This document shows positions 34,430-44,690 of a DNA stretch of 64,000 bases, in pieces. Source of the DNA: Bettongia penicillata ogilbyi (taxonomy: Eukaryota > Chordata > Mammalia > Diprotodontia > Potoroidae); assembly GCA_023548195.1 (NCBI GenBank), contig JAJHZJ010000252.1:1748895-1812894 (forward strand), read 5' to 3'. Made by a program: the position numbers and the translations under genes. Below the pieces are notes generated by a model. That model was not told where the DNA came from. It did not search any database and saw only the letters and a list, made by a program, of their open reading frames with translations. Position 1 is the first letter of the stretch; each line of letters begins with the position of its first letter.

Positions 34430-34930
34430 CTCACAGGACATTAACTATTCCATTCTTCTATTTCTCCTTTTTTCTGAATTATTTCTTGGAGTGCTTTTAG
34501 TTTTTTTTATATTCTCATGTGTCAATTGCATTATGCTATTCTGCTACATTTATTGTACTATGATTTATTTAACCATTAGCTTATTACAGATGTTTATGTT
34601 GCATTTAGTATTTTACAATTACATATATGAAAATCATTGATCAGATCTCTTTTTTGTTTGTGTTTTGTGATACTTTCAGGTTATATTTCCAACACTAGAA
34701 TTAAGTCAAAGGGCATGATCACTATTGTAAATTTTACTTTACTTTTGTAAATTTGATGAATCATACTACCAGATTGTTTTCCAAAAAGATTCTCCAAGTT
34801 TACAATTCCCCCAGCAATGGAAGACCATACATGTTTCCCACTTATACTGATATTCATCACTTTTAATTTCTTTTGACAATTTGGTGAGGATAAAACGTAG
34901 AGTTGTTTTAATTTACATCTGATCACTAGA
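34430..34930 (-). repeat. old L1 ORF2 3' fragment
   Basis: The layout follows the L1 ORF2 C-terminus and early 3'UTR read in reverse. The open stretch 34,681-34,926 (MIRCKLKQLYVLSSPNCQKK) lines up loosely with the block MQIKAILKYHITPIRLTNMT of the 24.2-kb L1. HAL1-C abuts it at about 34,940. Confidence 0.55.
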
Positions 34931-35785
34931 GAGTTTTAAATTCTTTTTATTTTTTTCTATTTTTTAAATATATAATGCGTTAATTTTTCAGTTCTCATCA
35001 TTCATTTCCACAAGAATTTGAATTAAAAATTTTTCTCCCCATCTCTCCCCACCCCCACACCCTAGGACAGCTTGTACCCCATCCACCTCTAGTGGATACA
35101 TGAGTGTCCACTAGACACTATCTAGTCTGTCTACCCTTCTATTACCCACCCTTCTTCCATCCATCTTCCTCTCTATTTTTCTGTATATCTTAATTTCCAG
35201 TTGCATGCTAAAATGATTTTTAACTTTCTTTCTTAGAGCATTGAGTTCATATTCTCTCCCTCCCCCTCCCCCCCCACTGAGAAAACAAGCAATTCAGTAT
35301 AGGTCATACATGTATAACAATGCAAAGCACTTCCATAATAGTTATGTTGTAAAAGACTAACCACATTTCCCACTGTCCTATCCTGCCCTTCATTTATTCT
35401 ATTCTCTCCCTTGACCTGTCCTCCCATAATAGTGTTTGCTTCTGATTATCCCTTTCCCTAATTTGCAGTTCCTTCTCTTATCTTCCCTCTCCTATCCCCT
35501 TGCCCTTGCCTTCCAGCTGGGTAAGATAGATTTCCATGTCCAATGGACTGTGTGTTATTCCCTCCTTAAGCCAAATCCCATGAGAGTAAGGCTCAATTAT
35601 TTGCTTTCATCTCCCCCCTCTTCCCCTCCATTGTAAAAGTTCTTTCTTCCCTTTTTTATGTGAGATGATTTGCTGCATTCTACCTCTCCCATTCTCTTAC
35701 TCCTAGTATATTCCATTCAGCAGTAAATTTTACTTTTTTTAGGTATTCTCCCTTCATATTCAGTTCACCCTGTACCCTCTGTCTA

Positions 35786-35885
35786 TGTATACATATATAT
35801 ATATATATACACATACATATACACATACACTTATGTACATATACATACTTATGCATATATAAAATGCACACACATACCCATACAC

Positions 35886-35925
<40 letters not shown>
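35786..35925 (-). repeat. TA / ATAC microsatellite in HAL1-C 3'UTR
   Basis: Alternating TA runs, including about 30 bases of pure ta at 35,890-35,920, are mixed with catac units. It occupies the place where copies A, D and E carry CA or TG repeats, so it is a diverged descendant of the same seed. Open frames across it are artefacts. Confidence 0.9.
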
Positions 35926-35930
<5 letters not shown>

Positions 35931-36079
35931 TATATTCCCTCTAACTACTCTAATACTGAAAAAGGTCTCATGAGTTACAAATAACATCTTTCCATGTAGG
36001 AACGTAAACTGTTTAACTTTAATGAGCTCCTTAAGGCTTCTCTTTCCTGTTTACCTTTTCATGTTTCTCTTGATTCTTG

Positions 36080-37138
36080 TATTTAAAAGTCAAATTTTCT
36101 ATTCAGCTCTGGTCTTTTCAACAAGAATGCTTGAAGTCCTCTATTTCATTGAAATTCTATTTTTCCCTTGAAGTATTATACTCGGTTTTTCTGTATAGGT
36201 GATTCTTGGTTTTAATCCTATCTCCTTTGACCTCTGGAATATCATATTCCAAGCCCTTTGATCCTTTAGTGTAGAAGCTGCTAAATAATGTGTTATTCTG
36301 ATTGTTCCACAATACTTGAATTGTTTCTTTCTGGCTTCTTGTAATATTTTCTCCTTGATCTGGGAACTCTGGAATTTGGCTACTATATTCCTAGGAGTTT
36401 GCCTTTTGGGATCTCTTTCAGGAGGTGAATTCTTTGCATTTCTATTTTACCCTCTGGATCTAGAATATCAGGGCAGTTTTCCTTGGAAGATGATGTCTAG
36501 GCTTTTTTTAATCATGGCTTTCAGGTAGACCAATAATTTTTAAATTGTCTCTCCTGGATCTATTTTCCAGGTCAGTTGTTTTTCTAATGAGATATTTCAC
36601 ATTGTTTTCCATTTTTTCATTCTTTTAGTTTTGTTTTATAATTTCTTGGTTTCTCCTAAAGTCGTTAGCTTCCATCTGCTTCATTTTAATTTTTAAAGAA
36701 GTATTTTCTTCAGTGAGCTTTTGAACTTCCTTTTCCATTTGGCCCATTCTATTTTTTAAAGCATTCTTCTCCTCATTGACTTTTTGGACCTCTTTTGTCA
36801 TTTGGATTAGTCTATTTTTAAAGGTATTATTTTCTTCAACATCTTTGAGATCTCCTTAGCAAGCTGTTGACTCCCTTTTCATGATTTTCTCTCATCTCTC
36901 TCATTTCTCATCCACCTCTCTTACTTGATCTTCAAAATTCTTTTTGAGCTCTTCCATGACCTGAGACCATTGCATATTTTTTTTCAGAGGTTTTGGATAT
37001 AGAAGCCTTGACTTTTCTGTCTTCCTCTGATGGTATCCTTTGTTCTTCCTTATCTGAAAGGATGGAAGATAATACCTTTTCACCAAGAAAATAACCTTCT
37101 ATAGTCTTATTTTTTCCCCTTTTGGGGCATTTTCCCAA
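36080..37138 (-). pseudogene. HAL1-C ORF1 remnant
   Basis: The readable N-terminal frame is GKCPKRGKNKTIEGYFLGEK, then a coiled coil (VMEELKKNFEDQVREVDEK) and decayed RRM and C-terminal blocks. The nearby ATG (catttt at about 37,128) is out of frame with KTIEGYF, as in copies A and D. The site corresponding to the shared TGA is lost in a small deletion near 36,427. Confidence 0.8.
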
Positions 37139-37689
37139 CCAGTTACTTGACTTTTGAGTCCTTTGACAAGTAGAGGGTATACTCTAGGGATCTGCAAGTT
37201 CTCAGTTCCTCCAGGGTGGGAGAGGAGTTACTCCTCTCCTGTCTTGCACTCTGGTCTGTGAGCAACCACAAGCACTCTTTTCAGCCCTGGAACTGCAAGT
37301 AGGATTCCCTCTCCACAGCCACCTTCAGCTCTACCATATCAGTGTTCCTCCTTCACCCCAGGACCACCACTCAGAACTGAGACCCAGATCAACTTCTTGA
37401 TTCTCCCAGGGTCTTTAGGCCAAGGGTTCCAGAAATGCTGGTGCTGCCACAGTGGCTGCTGCCATCCTGGGGCTAGGGCTGTAATTAACCTGGGCCAGAC
37501 CTGCTCCCCTCTCACCCAGGTGAAAAAGCTTTCTTATTGACCTTTGAAGCTGTCTTTGCAGTTTGTGGGTTGAGAAATCTGAGAACCACAGCTGCTACCC
37601 ATGATTCCATGCCCTGAAGCCTGATGTGCTGTGCCACCAAGGCTGGGCTGTGCTCTGCTCTGAGCCAGGTATGTGAAGAGTCTTTGAAC

Positions 37690-38135
37690 AAAGAATAAAA
37701 CATTGAGAACTAAATAACTTAAGTTACAGATCAAAGAACAGATCATAAAAATAATAGGAAATTACATCTTCAAAAATGACAACAAAATGTGTGAGATACA
37801 GCTAACATAGCCTTTAGAGGAACTATTCCAAACTCTAGAATGCTATTAAAGAAAAATAGATTCCATCAATATATTGGACATTTAACTTTATTTTTTTTAA
37901 TTTTATTTTATTTATTTTTTTAATGTTCTACAATTACTATCATAAAATTAGATTTTAACCCCCCCACACACACACCTACCCCCCTCCTCCCCTTTCCCTT
38001 CCCAAGATGACATACAATTCTATATAGGATCTACATATACTTTCCTATTGAATACATTTTCACTATAGTCATGCTATGGAGACGAACTAAAATAAATGGA
38101 AGAAATCATATAACAAATCAAAACATAATACACGT

Positions 38136-38168
<33 letters not shown>

Positions 38169-38770
38169 TAATCTGCTACATTCTGTGAATGAATTCCATA
38201 GTTCTTTCTCTGAGTGTGGAAGGCATTTTGCCTTAGAAAACCATTGGGAATTTTTTTTTAAGTTCTTGTGTTATTATGAAGTTCCAAGTCTACCAGAAAA
38301 AACTCTCGCACACTGTGGTCATTGCTGTGCACAAAGTTCTCCTGGTTCTACTCCTTTTGCTCAGCATCAGATCATATAAGTCCTTCCAGGCCTCCCTGAA
38401 GTATTCTTGTTCATCATTTCTTATGGCACAATAGTACTCCATTACATTCATAAACCATAATTTATTCAGCCATTCCTAAATTGATGGGCATCCCCTTGAT
38501 TTCCAGTTCTTGGCTACCACAAAGAGTGCTGCTATAAATATTTTTGTACATGTGGGACCCTTTCCCATTTTTACGATCTCTCGGGGATACAGTCCTAGTA
38601 GCGATATTGCTAGGTATGTAACTTTATTTTTAAAAAATAGAAAAAAAAAACCCAACAGATAAAAGAACTGCCAACTAAACACCAAGGTAGAAATTCTGAA
38701 AATTCAAGGAAAAAAGTTAACAAAATTGACAGCAAAAACAAAAATTAAATTGATAAAATAAAGATTAAGC
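37690..38770 (+). repeat. old L1 ORF2 fragment split by a younger L1
   Basis: Forward sequence at 37,690-37,882 and 38,632-38,770 belongs to one old L1 ORF2 piece. After the gap it reads NCQLNTKVEILKIQGKKLTK, matching NPQVNSKLEILKTRGEINKI of the 26.9-27.1-kb L1 ORF2 (linker between endonuclease and reverse transcriptase). The interruption is the L1 at 37,896-38,618. Confidence 0.65.
37896..38618 (-). mobile_element. 5'-truncated L1 3' end with target-site duplication
   Basis: The reverse strand matches the last 0.75 kb of L1: the ORF2 end (GPTCTKIFIAALFVVAKNWK at about 38,500-38,570) and the 3'UTR with a CA run at 38,131-38,164. taactttattttt occurs on both sides (37,883-37,895 and 38,619-38,631), a 13-bp target-site duplication. 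It lies inside an older L1 piece. Confidence 0.85.
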
Positions 38771-38774
38771 ACAG

Positions 38775-39015
38775 TGGTTCATATTTTATCCTAGAGACAA
38801 AAGGGAGCCACTGAAGTTAATTAAGTATTATCTCAAATGAGATAATAATTGTAAAGCACTTAGCACAGTGCCTGGAATATTGTAAGCTATATAAATATTA
38901 TAATTATGATTATATTATATTTGGGTTCAAAAAGAATCATTTTGGTAACTGTGTGGAGCTTTGATTGGAAAGACTTGAAGTAACAAGACCAATTAAGAGG
39001 CCATTGCAATAGTTT
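38775..39015 (-). repeat. L2 segment, reverse strand, with MIR tail inside
   Basis: ttatcctagagacaaaaggg and gagccactgaag, then after 38,925 aagaatcattttggtaactg, tgtggagctttgattggaaa and aattaagaggccattgcaat, follow the reverse complement of an L2 ORF2 3' region also seen at 61.1 kb. A MIR tail (38,836-38,925: aagcacttagcacagtgcct) interrupts it. Confidence 0.55.
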
Positions 39016-39016
39016 T

Positions 39017-39160
39017 TGGGGCAACTAGGTGGTACAGTGGATAGAGTGCTGCTCCTAGGGTCAGAAGGTTCATCTTCCTGAGTTCAAATGTGGCCTTAGA
39101 TATTTACTGGCTGTGTGATCCTGGGCAAGTCACTTAATCCTGTTTGCTTCAGAGCCTGAC
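39017..39160 (+). repeat. tRNA-derived SINE, 5' half
   Basis: gggcaactaggtggtacagt, gagttcaaatgtggccttag and gtgtgatcctgggcaagtca are followed by early truncation after cctgtttgcttcag. Confidence 0.85.
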
Positions 39161-39189
39161 TAGATTACTACATGCGTGACATTCTACCC

Positions 39190-39545
39190 AATTATTATGT
39201 ATCATCTCCCATTTCCATGATGTCTCCTGGCTGCATGACTAGAATGTACTCCCCCTCCCCCTCTTCCTCTTAGAATCCCTGGTTTGCTTTGAGACTCAGT
39301 TCAAACATGGCTTTGCTCTGGAGATCTCTCCCAGCCCATGCGGCTGCATGTGCCCTCTTGTCTAAAGCTCCCTTCCATCTCCTCTGTATGTAGCAAATAC
39401 ATACTAGTCTGTATATTTGTTGCTGTATTAAAATGTAAGCTTCTTGAGGACAAGGACAATTTTTGCTTTTTTGTTGTTTCCCCAGCTCTTAGCATAGTGT
39501 CTGACCTATAATAGCATTTAATGAATACTTGTCGGCTGATTAATT
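39190..39545 (+). repeat. L2 LINE 3' end
   Basis: gactagaatgtactccccct, tttgagactcagttcaaaca, aaatgtaagcttcttgagga, agctcttagcatagtgtctg, and a final aatgaatacttgtcggctga give a typical L2 3' chain. Confidence 0.7.
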
Positions 39546-39577
39546 GATTAACAATTTTCCATCAATCTATTTTTACA

Positions 39578-39700
39578 ACTCTGGAAGAGAGAGTGAGGCT
39601 AATGACTTTGTTCATCTCTGCCTCACTCAAATCCAATTCACACACAAGTCATTTCACCGTGATGTCATCGGTGACATTTGAAAACTAAGGATGGACAATA
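39578..39700 (+). repeat. RTE-tailed SINE, 3' part
   Basis: actctggaagagagagtgag, aatccaattcacacacaagt, cgtgatgtcatcggtgacat and a degraded gaaaactaaggatggac tail match the 3' region of the SINEs at 43.4 and 43.9 kb. Confidence 0.75.
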
Positions 39701-40262
39701 GTCACAACAGTAGCTGATAGTTCTGCTTTCTATTACTTTGTATTATAATTTGTCCTGCTGTGCAAATCATTCCTGAATCATTTTCTACATATGATCTGAA
39801 GAGCAGCTCATTAGAGCAAAGATCAAATTGAGAAAGCAAGAAGAATATAAATGAGCAAAACACATAGTATACAATTAAAATCACTCCCACTTCACTTATT
39901 TAAACAAGTTATAGATGCTCCATGTGGGATACATACAGATGAAAGGCTATCAATGCCAAGCACATCAATTACAAACAGAATTATAAAGAGAACATATATG
40001 GAAAGAGCCCCACCCATGCAAAGTCACCCTGAAGGTGTTGAAGGATGAAATGGTAGAAAGGCAAACAAAAGGAAGATGAAAGAAGTCCACAAAAAATTTT
40101 TATGACAAATTGCTTTTAGCATCAAAAACAGGGCAGCCACAACACATGAGCATTCCTACAGGTATATGGAAGGAGAAAAAGCACTGATGACAAGAATATA
40201 GCAAAAGAAACAATGCAGAAGAGGTCTGTTGAAAGAAATGCAATAGTAAGAGACTGATTCTC
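39701..40262. other. unassigned; left flank of HAL1-D
   Basis: No feature recognised. HAL1-D and its left target-site duplication begin immediately to the right. Confidence 0.4.
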
Positions 40263-40280
40263 AAAGTACCTATAGGTGGG
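40263..40280 (+). repeat. left target-site duplication of HAL1-D
   Basis: aaagtacctataggtggg here is matched by aaagtacctgtaggtggg at 43,174-43,191, with a single difference over 18 bp. It fixes the limits of HAL1-D. Confidence 0.92.
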
Positions 40281-41084
40281 GGGCTGAGCCAAGATGGTGG
40301 AGTAAAAAGACACACATATGGAGACTCTCCCCACACAGCCCATAAAATACCTGTAGAGAGGGACTCTCAACAAATTTTGGAGCAGCAGAAGTGGAGAACA
40401 ACAAAGTGGAGGAGATTTCCAGCCTAAGGTGACCCAAAAGGCCCATGAGAAAAGTCTGTTGCACAGGACCCAGAGCGGAGCCCAGCCCAGTATTGGAAGT
40501 GTGGCACAGCATGACTCTGGGAGAAGGGCACATCAGGGACAGAATCTTCAGTCGCAATAGCAATGAATCCCCAGTCCCAGCAGCAGCATTCGGCAGATCC
40601 CTCAACTCACAGGCGCCAAAGGTAAGTGATGGGGCTTTTTCAGCTGGCTGGGAAGGGAGAAGGGCCTTCCCATAGCTCCAGCAGCAGGCAGTGACCACAG
40701 AGGCCACACAGCAGCCCATATAGCCGCCCACATCCATTGTTGGAGCGTAAAAACCCCTGGGGGCACTGAGGAGCTGAATATTACCTCAACCCTGCGTAGA
40801 CACCCTGAGGGAGCTGGTCTTTGTCTGGCACTGAATGGCAGCCCTGCCCCCACAACTTAACTGAAAATCAGCCCCCAGTGCTGACTTGGTGGAACTGGAG
40901 ACCAGGTGGCTGTGGAGAGGTAACTGCTAAGATTCTGGGCACAAAAAAAAAAAAAATATCTTCCTGCTCCCAGACCAGTGTACACACTTGATTGTGCCAC
41001 CTTGGAGGAACTGAGATCTTACAGATTCCCAGAGTATACCCTCCTCTTGACAAAGGACCCAAAAGTCAAGTAATGGGTTAGGAA

Positions 41085-42187
41085 AATGCCCAAAAAAGGG
41101 GGAAAAAAATAAGACTATAGAAGGTTACTTTCTTGGCAAACAGATATCTTCTCCCATCCTTTCAGATGAGGAAGAACAATGCCTACCATCAGGGAAAGAC
41201 ATAAAAGTCAAGGCTTCTATATCCCAAACATCCAAAATAAATATTCAACAGTCTCAGGCCATGGAAGAGCTCAGAAAGGATTTTGAAAATCAAGTAAGAG
41301 AGGTGGAAGAAAAACTGGGAAGAGAAATGAGAGAGATGCAAGAAAAGCATGAAAAGCAGGTCAACACCATGCTAAAGGAGACCCAAAAAAATGCTGAAGA
41401 AAATAACACCTTGAAAAATAGGCTAACTCAATTGGCAAAAGAGGTTCAAAAAGCCAATGAGGAAAAGAAAGCTTTAAAAAGCAGAATTAGCCAAATGGAA
41501 AAGGAGGTTCAAAAGCTCACTGAAGAAAATAATTCTCTCAAAATTAGAATGGAACAGATGGAGGCTAATGACTTTATGAGAAATCAAGAAATAACAAAAC
41601 AAAACTAAAAGAATGAAAAAATGGAAGAGAATGTGAAATATCTCGTGGGAAAAACAACTCACCTGGAAAATAGATCCAGGAGAGACAATTTAAAAATTAT
41701 GGAACCACCTGAAAGCCATGATCAAAAAAAGAGCTTAGACATCATCTTTCATGAAGTTATCCAGAAAAACTGTCCTGATATTCTAGAACCAGGGGGCAAA
41801 ATAAATATTGAAAGAATCCACTGATCACCTCCTGAAAGAGATCCAAAAAGAGAAACTCCTAGGAACATTGTGGCCAAATTCCAGAGTTCCCAGGTCAAGG
41901 AGAAAATCTTGCAAGCAGCTAGAAAGAAACAATTCCAGTATTGTGGAAATACAATCAGGATAACACAAGATCTAGCAACTTCTACATTAAGGGATCAAAG
42001 GGCCTGGAATAGGATATTCCAGAAGTCAAAGGAACTAGGACTCAAACCAAGAATCACCTACCCAGCAAAACTAAGTATAATACTTAAGGGGAAAAAATGG
42101 TCTTTCAATGAAATAGAGGACTTTCAAGCATTCTTGATGAAAAGACCAGAGCTGAAAAGAAAATTTGACCTTCAAACACAAGAATGA
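41085..42187 (+). pseudogene. HAL1-D ORF1 remnant, the least damaged coiled coil
   Basis: The frame runs KNKTIEGYFLGKQISSPILS, then a long uninterrupted coiled coil (41,261-41,608), a TAA at 41,606-41,608, and the RRM block LENRSRRDNLKIMEPPESHD. A TGA follows at 41,822-41,824 (shared with A and B). The C-terminal block (41,870-42,187) reads AKFQSSQVKEKILQAARKKQ and ends RKFDLQTQE. The upstream ATG is out of frame with KTIEGYF, and the first in-frame Met in this reading is MEELRKDFENQ at 41,261. The RRM-adjacent G of GLPES is E here. Confidence 0.88.
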
Positions 42188-42319
42188 GAAGAAACATGAA
42201 AAAGTAAACAGCAAAGAGGAGTCATAAGGGACTTACCAAAGGTGAACTGTTTACATTCCCACATGGAAAGACAATATTTGTAACTCTTGAAACTTTTCAG
42301 TATTTGGGTAGTTGGTGAG

Positions 42320-42322
<3 letters not shown>

Positions 42323-42360
<38 letters not shown>
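42323..42360 (+). repeat. pure CA microsatellite in HAL1-D 3'UTR
   Basis: About 19 uninterrupted CA units lie between gttggtgagatta and aacacagaaagacagagagc. Length and purity suggest it may vary between individuals. Confidence 0.95.
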
Positions 42361-42365
<5 letters not shown>

Positions 42366-43424
42366 GAAAGACAGAGAGCACAGGATGAATTGAATAAGAT
42401 GGGATCGTATCTTAAAAAAAAAATTAAATTAAGGGGTGAGAGAGAAATATATTGGGAAGAGAAAGGGAGAAATGGAATGAGGCAAATTATCTCTCATAAA
42501 AGAGGCAAGTAAATGATTTTTCAGTGGAGGGAAAGTGGGGAGGTGAGAGAAAAAACAATCTCATCACATTCAACTAAAGGAAGGAATAAAATGCACACTC
42601 ATTTTGGTATGAAAACCTATCTTACAATACAGGAGAGTCAGGGAGAAGGGGATAAGCAGGGTGGAGGGATGATGGGAGGGCAGTGGGAGGAGGGAGAAAT
42701 TAGAAGTCAACAATCTTGGGGAGGGACAGGGTCAAAAGAGAGAATAGAAGTAATGGGGGGCAGGATAGGATGGAGGGAAATATAAGTAGTCTTACACAAC
42801 ATGACCATTATGGAAGCCATTTGCAAAACTACACAGATATGGCCTGCATTGAATTGCTTGCCTTCCCAAAGGGAATGGGTGGGGAGGGAGGGAGGAAGAG
42901 AATTTGAACTCAAAGTTTTAGGAACAACTGTTGAGTATTGTTCTTGCAACTAGGAAATAAGAAACAGATAATGGGGTATAGAAAGTTATCTTGCCCTACA
43001 GGACAAAAGAGAAGATGGGGATAAGGGAAGGCAGGGTAGATTGGTGATAGGGGTAATTAGAATGCTTGGTGTTTTGGGGTGGGGGGAGGGGAGAAATGGG
43101 GAGAAAATTTAGAACCCAAAATTATGTGGAAATGAAAGTTGAAAACTTAAATAAATTTTAAAAAAAAGAAAAAAAAGTACCTGTAGGTGGGAGAAATATG
43201 AAAGACATGGGAAAAAAATTTTAGGCCTTTTACCTAAAAAAAGAGACCAAGAGAAAATCAATAACTCCATGCCCGCTTTACCAGTTTCATAATATTTTTG
43301 TGAATATCATCTACACAAATCTCCAGAGCACCTTTGATGAGGGTATTACTAGGAAAAATCTTGACTTAAAAAGGCCAAGGTCTCCCACCATGTCTGTGGG
43401 CATCACTAGTTGTCCTGAACTGTG

Positions 43425-43562
43425 TCTTGCTATTGGACTCAGGATGACTCTGGAGGAAAGAGTGAGGCTGGTGACTTTGCACAATCCTTCTTCAATTAAA
43501 TCCTGTTCACTTGCAAGTCAGGACATCACCTTCCTGATGTCATTGGTTCTCTTTGAGAATGA
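43425..43562 (+). repeat. RTE-tailed SINE, 3' part
   Basis: ttggactcaggatgactctg, gagtgaggctggtgactttg, cttgcaagtcaggacatcac and cctgatgtcattggttctct end in ttgagaatgaa, the RTE-type tail. Confidence 0.8.
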
Positions 43563-43564
43563 AG

Positions 43565-43880
43565 TGCCTGAATGTTCCCATATAACCCAGTCCCTGGTGT
43601 CTCACCTGAGGCATATGATCCATCACAGATCACCTAGATACTCAAATACTGCTTTCAATAGTCCTTTTACTATGGCTCTCAGACCAACCTCAGGCTACTT
43701 AACTCCTTTCATGGGCACACTTGGGACCCCCAGGCTATTTACTACTCCTTAACCCCATCTAAATCTTCTTGTATTATAATGTAGTCTAATTGTATGTAAG
43801 TATCAGTCACACACACACCCATCAAGGAGCTGATTCTTAGAACCTCACACACTCCTATTGGAGGTACAATAAATCTTGAA
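43565..43880 (+). repeat. unclassified repeat X, second copy
   Basis: Lies between two RTE-tailed SINE pieces. It resembles 4,505-4,701 plus 5,582 onward. It contains cccatataacccagtccctg and an AATAAA at about 43,868, which could fit a small LTR, but ends and duplications are not clear. Confidence 0.4.
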
Positions 43881-43884
43881 GGGG

Positions 43885-43993
43885 TCAGGAGAAGAAAGTG
43901 AGGCTGATGACCTTGCACAGCCCTCCCTCACTCAAATCAAAGTCAATCTTGATGTCACGGTTCTCTTCGAGAAAGAAGGACAAACACAACCAT
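43885..43993 (+). repeat. RTE-tailed SINE, 3' part
   Basis: aagaaagtgaggctgatgac, tgcacagccctccctcactc, and the tail cttcgagaaagaaggacaaa then cacaac, the RTE 3' signature. Confidence 0.8.
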
Positions 43994-44089
43994 AAATCTT
44001 TCTACTTTGACTGAAAGAAGGCTTAAGTGGGTGAATTCTTTCTAGGCAGAGCACCCTGTATCCTTACACTTTCTGGTTCCCAGCAAACT

Positions 44090-44690
44090 CAAACTGCATC
44101 ATGCTCATTGTGGAACTGGTATCCGGTGGTTACGTGGTCAAACCTTGGATATAGAGCTTGGGGTCTTGTTCAGTTGCGTCCAATTCTTCGTGACCCCATT
44201 TGGTTTTCTTGGCAAAGCTACTGGCATGGTTTGCCATGTCCTTCTCCAGCTCATTTTACAAATGAGGAAACTGAGGAGAACAGGGTTAAGAGACTTGCTC
44301 AAGGTCACACAACTAGCAAGTGTCTGAGGCCAGATTTGACCTTGGAGAGATGAGTCTTCCTGAGTCCAGGCTTGGCACTCTATCCACTGTTCCATGTAGC
44401 TGCCCCTATGGGGGAGGGGGAGAAGAGAGAAGGGATATCTTAAACCCCTAACAGTGACAAAGCTATCAGAAATTAGATTGAAACTGGTCATATCCCCTAA
44501 ATGAATATTTAAGGGAACAGATATAATTTTAGGAAAGTAGAGTGGCCTCTGGCCCCAATCCCCCTGCTTCCCCTTTTGCAAGGAACTAAAATCTGCCTCA
44601 GAAAAGGTTAGGAAAGAAGCTACAGATGTTCTGCCTCCCTCCCAGCCACACAATGTGACCGACCTTGCAACAGGTAGGCTTCTCTGCACA
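44090..44690 (+). repeat. unclassified repeat Y, copy 1, interrupted by a SINE
   Basis: Matches 60,727-61,035: tgctcattgtggaactggta, then after the SINE gtgacaaagctatcagaaat, catatcccctaaatgaatat, agtggcctctggccccaatc and gaactaaaatctgcctcaga. The class is not recognised; an LTR is possible. Long reverse open frames here (up to 199 residues) are chance frames over Y and the SINE. Confidence 0.6.
44158..44405 (-). repeat. tRNA-derived SINE inside repeat Y
   Basis: Reverse-strand SINE: ttgttcagttgcgtccaatt, gaccccatttggttttcttg, gccatgtccttctccagctc, gtcacacaactagcaagtgt, catgtagctgcccc. ggatat on both sides (about 44,151 and 44,436) may be the target duplication. The copy of Y at 60.7 kb lacks it. 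Confidence 0.9.

Larger units (their letters stand above)
34940..37675 (-). mobile_element. HAL1-C: half-L1, 5' end truncated or altered
   Basis: The reverse strand shows the 3'UTR (34,940-36,060), an ORF1 remnant (about 37,138-36,080) and a GC-rich 5'UTR segment to about 37,675 that matches the equivalent part of HAL1-E. No L1-type gagccaagatg start is seen, so the 5' end is probably truncated. No convincing target-site duplication was found. There is no ORF2. Confidence 0.82.
40281..43173 (+). mobile_element. HAL1-D: full-length half-L1 with clear target-site duplication
   Basis: It starts gggctgagccaagatggtgg, then has a 5'UTR of about 0.8 kb, an ORF1 remnant (41,085-42,187), a 3'UTR with a CA microsatellite and G-rich tract, and an A-rich end (43,150-43,173). 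No ORF2 is present. The single difference in the 18-bp flanking duplication suggests it is one of the younger insertions here. Much of it is close to HAL1-A by eye, for example around 41,880-42,060 versus 2,320-2,500. Confidence 0.92.

Noticed and set aside
35680..35987. Tyrosine/isoleucine-rich open frames
   Set aside because: They are translations of the TA/CATA microsatellite in HAL1-C.
43300..43752. 150-residue forward open frame
   Set aside because: It crosses an RTE-tailed SINE piece and repeat X; there is no conserved domain and the boundaries ignore the repeats.
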